64,000 nt of DNA from Cytospora piceicola. Lineage: Eukaryota > Ascomycota > Sordariomycetes > Diaporthales > Cytosporaceae. The stretch's first letter is position 1, and each line of letters begins with the position of its first letter. Shown piece after piece: positions 24,100 to 35,910 of this stretch. The DNA lies in contig JALQBC010000035.1 in assembly GCA_023375675.1 (NCBI GenBank), positions 248,001-312,000 on the forward strand, given 5' to 3'. Under the pieces are notes generated by a model, which had not been told where the DNA came from, made no database searches, and saw only the letters and a program-made list of their open reading frames with translations. Made by a program: the position numbers and the translations under genes.

Positions 24100-26615
24100 T
24101 TACCGACCGATTATTAACTTAAACTTTTTTTTATATTATTTATTACTTTTCTTTATTTTGTTTTTTTTATTAAAGCTTACTTTTAAAATATTATATTATT
24201 AGCTTAACTATTATATAAAATATTTTACTTAAAAACTTACTTTAAAGTTACTATTTATTTACTATCTTATATAATTTAAAACTATTATATCGAACTTACT
24301 TTATATTTACTATTAAATATATATATTAAACTAAAAGACTTATATAAAATATTAATAGCTGAATATTTTATAAATATTTTAAAATATTAAAGTTTTACTT
24401 AGTACTATACTTTACTTTTTATAACTTCGGTTATTTATACTTACGGAAAAGCTATATAAAAGAATACTCGATAAAGGTTTATAAGGCTTTACGTCGGGAT
24501 ATATTAAACCTCGACAGATATAAATAAAGGCTTTATTTATATAAAAGAGAATCGGTAATATCTATTAAGACGTTTATTATTAATACCCGATTTAATACTT
24601 ACCTATATTGCTATATAGCTAAACGAATATATTTTTAATAAAAAGTAATCGATAAAAGATATATTAACTTTACCGACCGAAAAGTAGAGTTTAATATATA
24701 TATACCGTTTTTAAAGCTTTTAATATATCTAATTAACTATAAGGTTACTTATTATAAAGCTTAGCGATATTTTAGTTAATATTTTATCTTTATATAGGTT
24801 AACTATAATAATACGTTATACTGTAAGTAAAAGCTTTATCTTAATATATAAAACGGCTATATAAGCTAAACGACGGATTTACTTATAAATAAATATAAAA
24901 AAACTAACTTAGTATATTTATTAAATTCTTTTATAATATCGGCTTAAAAAGGTTTAAACTTATTCGCTTCTAGTCCTTTTATAGCCTTATTTACCTTATC
25001 TCGTAAATATAATAAATATATCTGCTATAATAAAAAGGGCTAATTTACTTATTACTTAAAGCATAAATAACCTTATTATTAATAAAACGGACTTAGTTAT
25101 AATATAATACGCTATTATAAGCCTATAGTTTTTAAGTATCAAGCTTATAAATACCGGTCTTACTATTATAAAAGAATAGTAAAAAATAGAAAAGAAATAT
25201 TATACCTTTATATTTAATATTATTACTTACGTTAAGCTTACTATAAACGTTTTTAAAAAGCTTAAAACGTAGTTAACTTTTAAACGCTTATTATAAAACT
25301 TATAGTTATTAGGCCGAAAAGGCTTATTTAACGCTTTTATTCTTATAAAGGATAATATTAAAAATAAACTAGTATATAGCTTTTAGTTTAACTTTATTAA
25401 AAACTCTTTTATAAGTAAAAAGCGTTATACTACCGATAACGGTTCGCTTATTATAGTTTATAAATCGGATAAGTTTAAAGTAAATTCGCTTTTTATAAAA
25501 TATAAACGCTCGATATACCTTATCGCTATTATTAACAATATATATAAGAATAATAAGCTTAAGATATTTACTAAGTTTAATATTACTACGTCTGTTATAT
25601 ATATTATTAAGGTAGGTTATAAGCTTAAAGCTAACGTTTACGTTTAAATCGATAGTTAAAAACTCTGTATTATTTTACTACTTAACATAACTAGTACTAA
25701 TATTATAGTACTATACAGTACTACTATATAAGTAGTAAACTTTATTTACTACGTTTAAAAACTCGATAAAAAGTTATATATATAATACTTTAACGTTACT
25801 TTCGTATTTAAATACTTCCTTTACTACCAAATAAACTTCGGTTTCGTTAAAATTAAGTTTTAAGATAACAGCTATATTAAACGCCGTTTATATAATATAG
25901 ATTCTTACTTCGAAGCTTATAATATAATTAAAGCTATAGCTTTAACGTTTAACGAAGTTATAACGTTAACTAAGAACGTTTTTAACGAGGACGTAAAGGT
26001 GTTATTTAGTTTATTATCTTCTTTAATTAAAAAGAAGTTAAAACTTCGCTAAGTTTATTACGAATACGTTTCGTTAAGTCGTTATTTTATCGTTACTTTA
26101 TAGTTATTTTTATATTTATTATTTTATATCTGTTAGTTTATAGCTGTTTTCGTAGTATCGATAATACGTATAAGTAAACTGACGTTATATAGTAAGTGTT
26201 TAAAGATAAAAACTGTCGTTACCTTTCTTTTTTTATTTGGTTAGTAGTATCGGTAATACGTATAAGTCTATTAATACTATAAAGTAAGTGCTTAAAGATA
26301 AAAACTATTTTCGCCTTTTTTTTTTTATAGTTAACTATATTTTTTTTCTAATTATACCTTATATTTCTATAAGCTTTTATTTCTTTTTACTATATATACT
26401 ATTATAGTTTATATAAGCCTCTGCCGGTTATTTCGTCGTATTAGAATTTAGATACTATCGTTACTTAAATATAATACCCTTTTTATAAATTAGTAACGGT
26501 TTTTCTCTTTATCTTATAAATATAACTACTTTTATACTATAGACTTACTATTAATTTAATTATAACTATAATACTTATATCTACGTAAATAAGGATTTTT
26601 TCTTCCGAAGGTAAT
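24100..26615 (+). other. Extra 2.5-kb segment between chromodomain and 3' LTR of gypsy copy L
   Basis: Chromoviruses normally end soon after the chromodomain, but here about 2.5 kb precedes the 3' LTR, and copy R has the same segment (about 30141-32700, inverted). One plus-strand frame stays unusually open from about 25250 to 26130, with stops largely of the TAG/TAA-for-Gln type, so it may have encoded another protein. No domain was recognised. Near 26152-26312 there are two 92-bp-spaced copies of a block around GTATCG-TAATACGTATAAG. Confidence 0.6.
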
Positions 26616-26856
26616 TATTATATACCTACCGGTAGGTTTATAACGAACCTACCTATAAACGTACCTACGAATTTATCGTATATTTACCGGTAATTTAAAA
26701 CGGTTAAATATACGGTAATTATATAGTAAACTTAAAGTAAGTTTATAGTAAGTTCGTAGGTCTGTATATAGTTTATAAGAATACTCGGTTATATAGAGAG
26801 AGAAAGAGAAAGAATCTATCTTTATTATATACTACTATACCGTACCGTTACTATTA
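26616..26856 (+). repeat. 3' LTR of gypsy copy L
   Basis: 241-bp direct partner of 14230-14470, followed by target duplication AATAG at 26857-26861. Confidence 0.9.
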
Positions 26857-26861
26857 AATAG

Positions 26862-28246
26862 GGCTAGAATTATAGAAGGCTAAGGCTTAAATAGCTTTAT
26901 TTTAAGTAGTTTTAAAAGCCGTTTAGTATTAAAAAAAGTGTTTAGCTCGAAAGCTTAAGTCTTTTTCGTTAAAAGTATCTTTATTATAAACGTAGCTCTC
27001 CTTCTTTTAGTTATTTTTAAAGGTAAATCGGTTTAATAATAATAGTTCCTTTCGGATATTCGATTAAGGCTAGAATTTAACTTTTAAAGATTTATAGTAT
27101 TACACACCTACCGGTAGGTTCGTAGCGAACCTACCTGTAAACGTACCTATAAATTCACCGTATATTTACCGGTAATTCGGATAGTTAAACGCACGGTAAT
27201 TATATAGTAAACTTAAGGTAAGTTTACGGTAAGTTCGTAGGTCTGTATATAGTTTATAAGAGTACTCGGTTATATAGAGAGAGAAAGAGAGAGAATCTAT
27301 CTTTATTATACACTACTACACCGTACCGTTACTATTATATAGCGACGGAAAAAGGGTAGATAATAAACTTTATAGCTGTTTTTTAGCTAAAAGAAATCCT
27401 TATCCTTAATACTTAACTTTCCTACCGATTAAAAGCTTGTTTACTTATTTTTAATAGCTATAAAAGCTATATAACAGACGATTTTATATAGCTTTACTTT
27501 TAAAATAATATATACCTTCTTTTCCTTTTCGCTTATACGTTTTACGTTTTTTAACCTTTCGATTTATTAGTTTTCTCTGCTTTTAAACAGGTTTACCGGA
27601 AGTATTTTTCGAGTTTAAGCTATTATAGCAGCTCTTTTATTATAAGGAAAAGGAACTTTCTCTTTTACTTTAATAAGGCCCGGAAAAAAGGTTTAACGGC
27701 TTTAAATATTAGAAGTAGATAAAAGGCGGCCGGGTTATAGTTAGTTTCGATAGTAAAGCCTTTAATAAGCCCTTTTCTTTTCGAGAATCGAAATATAGCT
27801 AAAACCTCTCTTTATATACCTATAAGAGAACTATTTAAGCTATCTCCGATTAGATCTAAACAGAATAGTTATTCGAAAGGCGACGATACTATTTAGTTTA
27901 CCTTTAAAAAAACTATCGACCTTTAAGCTTAACTAGATAACTTTTCGATTTTAAAGAAAAAGGACGATCGTATAAAACGATTACTATTTAGAAAGGTTAG
28001 AAACAGCTAAAACTAAAAGGACATTAAATTAGTATAAGCTAAAAGAGAGAACAAGGAGTTAAAGGCTTAGTTAAAAGCTATCCGGCCTTTAAAATAAAAG
28101 AAGGTTAATATAAGCTTAAATACTAAGCTAGTTAAGGTTAAGGCTATTTATCGGGCTTAGCAGTAAGCTAATAGCTTCGAAATTAGCTTTAATAAATTAG
28201 AAAGGTCTGATTACCTTACAGACGAAGAACTTTATATTAAAGTTAA
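26862..28246 (+). mobile_element. pogo/Fot1-type DNA transposon, 3' coding part (RIPed, truncated)
   Basis: Continues the transposase interrupted at 14229: reading on from the AATAG target copy gives the DDE-region pattern of pogo elements, including a VIFKGKSV block (about 27010), then, after the solo LTR 27098-27337, a LLIFN-HKSY-like block holding the second catalytic Asp region and a NNIYLLFL...QPLDLLVFS-like block. Stops again sit mainly at Gln, Trp and Arg codons. The sequence ends at 28246, where a Helitron-like end begins, and the expected 3' terminal repeat of pogo is not found anywhere in the window. Confidence 0.8.
27098..27337 (+). repeat. Solo LTR inside pogo element
   Basis: 240-bp LTR of the gypsy family, flanked by perfect 5-bp duplications TATAG (27093-27097 and 27338-27342). 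Removing it and one duplication restores the transposase reading frame. Confidence 0.9.
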
Positions 28247-29081
28247 CTAGGGAACGGCAGTAAGACCGCCTGCCGAGAAGGCCTTCCGTTAAGAAGGATC
28301 GGAATCTTAATAGCTATATAGGTAGATAGTTAGATACGCCGCTTAGGCTGCTCCGGATACGATAGAGTAACGCCTTTCGAGCGTTACTTTATTATATCCC
28401 CTATAGCCTTAAGCAGCGAAATAATTAACTAACTAACTAACTTATTAACTACTTTACTAACTAACCTATTAGCTAACTTACTTATTAACTTACTTATTTA
28501 CTTACTTACTTATTATTTAATAACTAACTAACTAACTTACTAACTACTTTATTAACTAATATATTAGCTAACTTACTTACTTATATACTTACTTACTTAA
28601 TAACTAACTAGCTAACTAAGTTTACTAGCTTCCTTACTAGCTAATATATTAGCTAACCTACTTACTTACCTGCTAATATAGTTACCTACTTACTTCTTTT
28701 CTTACTTATATATTTACTTACTTACTAGTTAATTTAATAGCTAGTTTACTAGCTAACCTACTTACTTACTTAATAAATAACTAACTAGAGTATTAACTAC
28801 CTTACTAGCTAGGTTATTAACTAACCTACTAGTTAACTTACTTACTAACTTACTTACTAACTTACTAACTAACTTACTAACTAACTAACTTACTTACTTA
28901 CTTACTTTCTTACTTACTTTCTTACTAACTTACTTAATTAATTCGAATCTAAAGGCTTATATAAGCCTTCGGTAAAGAAGAAAGGAAGGAAAGGCTAGGG
29001 TTTGGGTTAAGAACCTTAAGAACTTACAGAATTAGAACTATTAGCTTTAATAGTAAGCCTACCTTAAGGGCTACGATTTAA
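28247..29081 (-). mobile_element. Helitron-like element, copy 2, truncated
   Basis: Reading on the minus strand, its 3' end is at 28247-28250 (CTAG followed by T), with the terminal hairpin GGCGGT/ACCGCC carrying one transition. It then holds the GC-richer block, a CTTA tract (28430-28930) and part of one 220-bp unit (28935-29081). The unit breaks after GATTTAA, where copy 3 starts; intact units elsewhere read GATTTAATTAAATATACC. Its 5' part is missing. Confidence 0.55.
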
Positions 29082-29339
29082 CTAGGGAACGGCGGTAGGA
29101 CCGCCTGCCGAGAAGGCCTTCCGTTAGGAAGGATCGGAAACTTAATAGCTAGTTAGTTAGATAGTTAAATACGCCGCTGAAGCTACTCCGGATCCGATAG
29201 AGTAACGCCCTTCGGGCGTTACTCTATCGTCTCCTCCGCAGCCTTTAGCGGCGAGATAATTAACTAACTAACTTACTAGCTACTTTATTAACTAACCTAT
29301 TAGCTAACTTATTAGTTAACTTACTTATTAACTTACTTA

Positions 29340-29375
<36 letters not shown>

Positions 29376-29558
29376 ATAATTATATAACTAAGTTACTAAC
29401 TACTTTATTAGCTACTTAACTAACTACTTTACTAACTACTTTACTAGCTAACTTACTAGCTAACTTACTTATTAGCTATTTTACTTATTAGCTTATTTAC
29501 TTATTAACGTATTTATTAGCTAACTTACTAGCTATTATACTAGCTAATATACTAGCTA

Positions 29559-29599
<41 letters not shown>

Positions 29600-29902
29600 T
29601 ATACTTACTTATTTACTTATTTATTAGTTAATATAGTAGTAAATATAGTAACTAACTTATTAGTAAACCTACTAACTAACATACTTACTTATTTATATAC
29701 TTACTTATTTACTTATTTACTAGCTAATATAGTAGTAAATTTAATAACTAACCTATTAGCTAACTTACTTACTTATTTACTTACTTACTTATTAGCTAAC
29801 GTATTTACTAATAAACTTAATTACTAGCTTATTAGCTTACTTTACTTACTTACTTATTTACTAGCTTATTTACTAACTAAATAACTTATTTATTTACTTA
29901 TT
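29082..29902 (-). mobile_element. Helitron-like element, copy 3, 3' part
   Basis: On the minus strand the element ends at CTAG (29082-29085, followed by T), with hairpin GGCGGT-AGG-ACCGCC (29091-29105 on the plus strand). This end is the least RIPed stretch of the island. A CTTA tract (29262-29902) follows and is interrupted by gypsy copy R; the element resumes at 40511. Confidence 0.6.
29196..29228. repeat. Perfect 15-bp inverted repeat with 3-nt loop
   Basis: GATAGAGTAACGCCC (29196-29210), loop TTC, then its exact complement (29214-29228). It is nested in a wider stem (CGCCGCTGAAG near 29171 and CTTTAGCGGCG near 29244-29254). The equivalent at about 28356-28390 in copy 2 is the same hairpin with several C-to-T changes. 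Confidence 0.95.
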
Positions 29903-30140
29903 AATAGTAACGGTACGGTATAGTAGTATATAATAAAGATAAATACTCTTTCTTTTTCTCTTTATATAACCGAGTACTTTTATAAACTATATATAAACTT
30001 ATAAACCTATTATAAACTTACCTTAAGTTTATTATATAATTACCGTATATTTAACCGTCTAAATTACTAGTAAATATACGGTAAATTCGTAGTACGTTTA
30101 TAAGTAGGTTTATTACGAACTTACCGGTAAGTATATAATA
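29903..30140 (-). repeat. 3' LTR of gypsy copy R
   Basis: 238-bp inverted copy of the LTR family, beginning TAATAGTAAC and ending GTATATAATA on the plus strand, preceded by target duplication CTTAT. Confidence 0.9.
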
Positions 30141-32700
30141 ATTACCTTCGGAAGAAAAAATCCTTATTTATATAGATATAGGTATTATAGTCGTAATTAG
30201 ATTAATAGTAAGTCTATAGTATAAGGGTAGTTATATTTATAAGATAAGGAGAAGAACTGTTACTAATTTACGAAAAAGGTATTATATTTAAGTAACGATA
30301 ATATTTAAATTCTAATACAACGAAATAACCGGCGGAGGCTTATATAAACTATAGTAGTATATATAATAAAAGAAATAAAAGCTTATAAAAATACAAGGTA
30401 TAATTAAGAAAAGAGTATAGTTAACTATAAAAAAAAGAAGGCGAAAGTAGTTTTTATTTTTAGGTATTTGCTTTACAGTATTAGTAGACCTACGTATATT
30501 ACTAATACCGCTAAACGAATAGAAAAAGAAAGGTAACGACTGTTTTTATTTCTAAATACCTATTATACAGTATCGGTTTACTTATATATATAGTCGATAC
30601 TACAAAAAAAGCTTATAAACCTATAGACGTAAAATAATAAATATAAGAATAACTATAAAATAACGACTAAATAACAACTAAACGAAACGTATTCTTAAAG
30701 AATTTAACGGAGTTTTAACTCCTTTTTAGCTAAAAGAGATAGCAGACCAAATAGCGTTTTTACATCTTCGTTAAAGACGTTTTTAGTTAGCGTTATAACC
30801 TTATTAAACGTTAAGGCTATAGCTTTAATTATACTATAAGCTTTAAGGTACGAATTTATACTATATAGGTAGCGTTTAAACGTTTTAGTAAACGTATAAC
30901 TAAGGTTACCTGTGTAAAAACGTTTTTATTTATAACGAGTATTTATTTAGTTAATATCGCCGCCCTTTTAAAACTTAGTTTTAATAAGACCGAAGTTTAT
31001 TCGATAATAAAAGAAGTATTTAAATATAAAGGTAACGCTAAAGTATTATATATATAACTTTTTATCGAGTTTTTAAATATAACGGATAAAGTTTATTACT
31101 TATACGGCGGTATCGTATAGTATTATAATATTAATACTAGTTACGTTAAGTAGTAAAACGACGTAAAGCTTTTAGCTATTTATTTAAACGTAAACGTTAG
31201 TTTTAGGTTTACAGCCTGTTTCGATAACGTATATAACAGACGTAGTAGTATTAAACTCGACAGATATTTTAAGCTTATTACTTTTATATATATCGTCGAT
31301 AACGGTAACGAGGTATATTAAACGTTCATGTTTTATAAAAGGCGAATTTACTTTAAACTTATCTAATTTATAAACTATAATAAGTAAACTATCGTCGGTA
31401 GTACGACGTTTTCTGTTTATAAAAGAGCTTTTAATAAAGTTAAACTAGAGGCTGTATACTAGTTCTTTTTTAATATCGTTTTTTATAAGGATAAAAGCGG
31501 TAAATAAGCCTTTTCGGCCCGATAACTATAAGTTCCGTAGTAAATATCTAAGAGTTAACTACGCTTTAAGCTCTTTAAAGGCGTTTATAGTAACCTCGGC
31601 GTAAGTAATAATATCGGATATAAAGCTATAGTATTTCTTCTTAGTCTTTTACTATTCTTTTATAATAACGTAACCGGTATTTATAAACTTAATACTTAAA
31701 AACTATAAGCTTATAGTAACGTATTATATTATAACTAGGTTTATTTTATTAATAGTAAAGTTATTTACGTTTTAAGCGAATTAGCTTTTTTTATTATAGC
31801 AGATATATTTATTACGCTTATAAGATAAGGTAAACGAAGGCGTAAAGGAACTATAAGTAAATAAGTTTAAACTTTTTCAGGCCGATATTATAGAAGAATC
31901 TAATAAATATATTAAATTAGTTTCTTTATATTTATTTATAAGTAAATCCGTTATTTAGCTTATATAGCTATTTTATATATTAAGATAAAGCTTTTATCTA
32001 CAGTATAATATATTATCGTAGTTAATCTATATAAAGATAAGATATTAACTAAAGTATTACTAAGCTTTATAATAAGTAACCTTATAGCTAATCGGGTATA
32101 TTAAAAGCTTTAAAAGTAGTATATATATATTAAACTTTACCTTTCGGTCGGTAAAGTTAATATATCTTTTATCGATTATTTTTTATCGAAAATATATCTG
32201 TTTAGCTATACAACGATATAGATAAGTATTAAATCGGGTATTAGTAGCAGATATTTTAATAAATACCGCCGATTTTCCTTTATACAGATAAAGTCTTTAT
32301 CTATATTTATTGAAGTTTAATATATTCCGACGTAAAGCCTTATAAACCTTTATCGAGTATTTTTCTATACAGCTTTTCTATAAATATAGATAACCGGGGT
32401 TATAAAAGGTAAAATATAATACTAAGTAAAACTCTAGTATTTTAAAATATTTATAAAATATTCGGCTGTTAATATTTTATATAGGTTTTTTAATTTAGTA
32501 TATATATTTAATAGTAAATATAAGGCGAGTTCGATATAATAGTTTTAAATTATATAAAATAGTAAGTAAACAGTAACTTTAAAGTAAGTTTTTAAGTAAA
32601 ATACTTTATATAATAGTTAAGCTAATAATATAGTATTTTAAAGGTAAGCTTTAACAAAACAAATAAAAAAAAGAAAAGTAGTAAATAATATAAAAAAAGA
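30141..32700 (-). other. Extra segment between chromodomain and 3' LTR of gypsy copy R
   Basis: Inverted counterpart of 24100-26615, including the duplicated block near 30455-30600. Its presence in both copies shows it belongs to the element and is not a secondary insertion in one copy. Confidence 0.6.
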
Positions 32701-32859
32701 AGTTTAAATTAATAGTCGGTCGGTAAACAGGTTTTCTTTATTATCGTTTATTATTTAATATTAATATAAACGTATTTAACCTTTATTACTTAGTAACTTT
32801 TTATAAACGTCGAATATTATTCTTCGGCTTTAACGCCGATATTACCGGCCGATCTACTA

Positions 32860-35800
32860 GTTATTTATTAAATAGTCTTTTTCTTAACCGGGGCTACAAT
32901 ATTTAAGTAACTATTTTTCTAAGTTCCGGTTACCTTATAAACAGTTCCTTTTTTATTACTAACTAAACGTATAGCTTTTCTATTTTCTTTTATTTTATTT
33001 TAAATTTTTAAATTATTTTATCGGTATTTAAAGTATTTTATAATATTTATACGTTAAAATAGTTAAAGTAATCGGTTTATTTTATAAGATACTCGATATA
33101 TAATTATTTATAACTATACTTCTGTTTATATTTAGCTATAATACGTTATAACTTATAATATTTAAAGGTTTTACTATACTTTTATACTTTATTATTATTT
33201 ACTTTTATAAGTTTTATAACTAGTAAATCTCGCTTATACAGGTTAGACTATAGCGGCTTACTTAAAGATAAATAAATTATAAATAATATTAAGTAGATAT
33301 TTATATATAAAGCTATTTTAAGCTTATATATTAGTCTACTTACTTTATATATAATTTAAAACGGTCTTATATACTATTAAGAATACTTTCGGACTAGATT
33401 CCCGAGTAGTATATAACTATAATAGAATTTAATAAAAACCTAGTTATTTAAAGTAAACTTATACTAATAATACTTTTTATTATATTATAGTTTTATAGCT
33501 ATTTAAGCTTCGGTAATTATAAGTTACGCTTCTTCTTAAAATATATTTCGGGTTAACGCCGGAATACCTTTTTTTAGCTAGCTTATTCCGGTAAGATTAA
33601 ATCTATATAAAAGCTAGTTAACGGAGTATTTTATAACTTTATTATAAACGTTATTTAAGTTAAACTATAATATTAAGATAATATCGGTTTATTCGACTTT
33701 AAAATATATTATAACGAATATCCGGATAGCTAATTTTACTATCTTATTCTTACTTTTAGACTAGCCGTCGGTTTATAAGTACTAAGCGGTTAAATAAGCT
33801 AGTTTAGTATTTAAACCGGACTATATACCTTACTAAAAGTTTAAAAAGAACTTAAAATCTTTATTAAAAATAATACGTTATAAAATACCTTAGTTATATA
33901 GATATAATATACGTAATAGTATATATACTTAATTTACAGCTATATATACGGTATTATTAAAGATAACGATAGTTACCTTATTATATTTATTTATAACCGA
34001 AAGAAAAACGTTAAAGAAAGGTATTTTAAGAATTACCTACGAAGTATTAACGGCTAAAACGTCGGGTAAAGCTATTATAAAATCTATAGTAATAGTATAG
34101 AATAAGATTAATAATAAAAGAATAGGCTATATCTTATTTAATAGTTATTAGTTTTTATTACGATTTACTACGTAAACCGGATAATTCTTAATATATTTAA
34201 AGACTTTTCGATAGTAATTCTTAATTATAAACCGGTCGGTAAAGTTATATTAGACTTTATTTTTACCGAAGTAATATTTAACGTTATAAGCTTTAGCGAT
34301 AAAATTTATAGCTATTTATACCGGGATATAAAAACGTCGTTTACCGGATAACTTTATAAAATATAAGAGTTTATCTGTATTTAACTCGAACGGTATATCT
34401 GCTTTTATTTAATTACTTCGTAGTTATTAAATAATATTAGTTTAACTAACGTATTTTTAGTATCTTATAACGATACGATCTTTAAACGTTTAATCGATAA
34501 AGATTTTAGATATACTATATAAAGCGGTATCTTCTTATAATTTACCGAGTATATTATTATCCTTTATAAGCTATTAACTCGTCGGTAGCCGGAAGATAGT
34601 ATTTACTAATACGTTAGTTACTTTCGGAATATAATAAATATTTAAACTATATTAGCTTAAATACTTTAACGTAAGAATAAGCTTTATATTTATCTTAGTT
34701 TTATTTACTATATCGAAAGACGTTTACTTAACGATACTAATAGTAGTAGCGTAGTCTATAAGAATATATATAGGTTATTTATAGTTTAAACTAATAACTA
34801 TATAGAGTTTATAAACTAGTTATATTAAATAAATAACCTCGAGTTCGGTTAGCTAGTATTTACGTTTAACCGTATTAATAGTTTTATTTAAATACTATAA
34901 TAGACAGATCTAAGTATAAGGTATAAATAACTTCCGGTTTTATTTAAAATTATTGTTTAGCTAAAAGACGATATTTAAAAATCTAACTTTTTTTAAAGTA
35001 TTTAACTAGATAAATAACGGCTTATCTAGGTTTTAATAAAATAAGGCGTTTTTACTTATTAAAGCCGACTTAAGATTATTAAAGGAGTATACCTCTTTTC
35101 GGGTAAGCTTAAAGAAGGTTCGATAAGTATAGTTCTTTTAAACGTTACCTTTTAAAAGTTTTTCGTTTTTTCGTCTTTTAATAAGTATTTAAGTCTTTTA
35201 TCTTTATAACGGATCGATACGTTTAGTATACCGTAGTATAAGATAATAAAGATAACCTATAAGATTAATAAACTTTTCGAGTTATTATAACGTAGTAAAG
35301 AACTATAACTAAGTAATAGTTTTTACCCGGTTTAAAGCATTATATATACTTAGTTTATTAACTTTAAATCCGAGTAATTCTATTAAAAGATATCCGATAA
35401 AGGATTTCTTAGCTAACAGGGATATATAACGCTTTATAAATAGTATAAATAGCTACTTTAAATACTTTATATACTTTTCGGTAATATTAAAGAAGACGAT
35501 AATATTATCGATAAACGCGGTAGTAAAATACTTAAATAGCCGGAGTATATAGTTTATATACCGTTAAATATATACTAGTAAGTTATAAAATCTTATAAAT
35601 ACGACTTTTAACTGTTTTTAACCGTAGTAACTAACTAAAGTAAACCGTTTATAATATAACGAGTATACTTAAAACTAATAAAAAAACAAGCTTATATCGA
35701 TAATAGTAAGAAAAGACTTACTACGGATATTCTTAAAGACGTTTAATTAAAAAGGTAACAGATACGTATCGGGAATAGTTACCTTATTAAAGGTATAAAA

Positions 35801-35910
35801 GTTTATAACTATACGTTCTTTACGCTTACCTTTTATTATCTTTTATATTATAAAGACAGGTAAGCCGAATAAAGTAAACTAAGTAACTTACTCGATATAA
35901 CCTTATTCGT
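32860..35910 (-). pseudogene. gypsy pol remnant, copy R
   Basis: Minus-strand counterpart of the copy L pol: the reverse transcriptase catalytic box lies near 35500 (again reading F-I-D-N), the FFYQ block near 35680-35700, integrase near 33.3-34.4 kb and the chromodomain-like segment near 33.0-33.1 kb. It has many stops. Ile-Asp-Asn in both copies suggests either the same RIP site was hit twice or that an ancestral copy already had it. Confidence 0.75.

Larger units (their letters stand above)
14230..26856 (+). mobile_element. Ty3/gypsy chromovirus, copy L, full length with both LTRs (RIPed)
   Basis: Bounded by direct LTRs 14230-14470 and 26616-26856 and by a 5-bp target duplication, AACAG (14225-14229) and AATAG (26857-26861), the difference being one C-to-T change. 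Order inside: gag-like region (from about 14.6 kb, possible zinc knuckle near 15.8 kb), then pol with reverse transcriptase (about 20.93-21.87 kb), RNase H, integrase (about 22.5-23.6 kb) and a chromodomain-like segment (about 23.74-23.85 kb), then about 2.5 kb of extra DNA before the 3' LTR. It is interrupted by a solo LTR (16073-16310) and a Helitron-like copy (16969-18815). Without these it is about 10.5 kb, matching copy R. No primer-binding site was identified. Confidence 0.88.

Noticed and set aside
28430..29902. CRISPR-like or satellite array
   Set aside because: The repeats are 4-bp tracts and 220-bp units without regular spacers; no cas genes, and a eukaryotic context.
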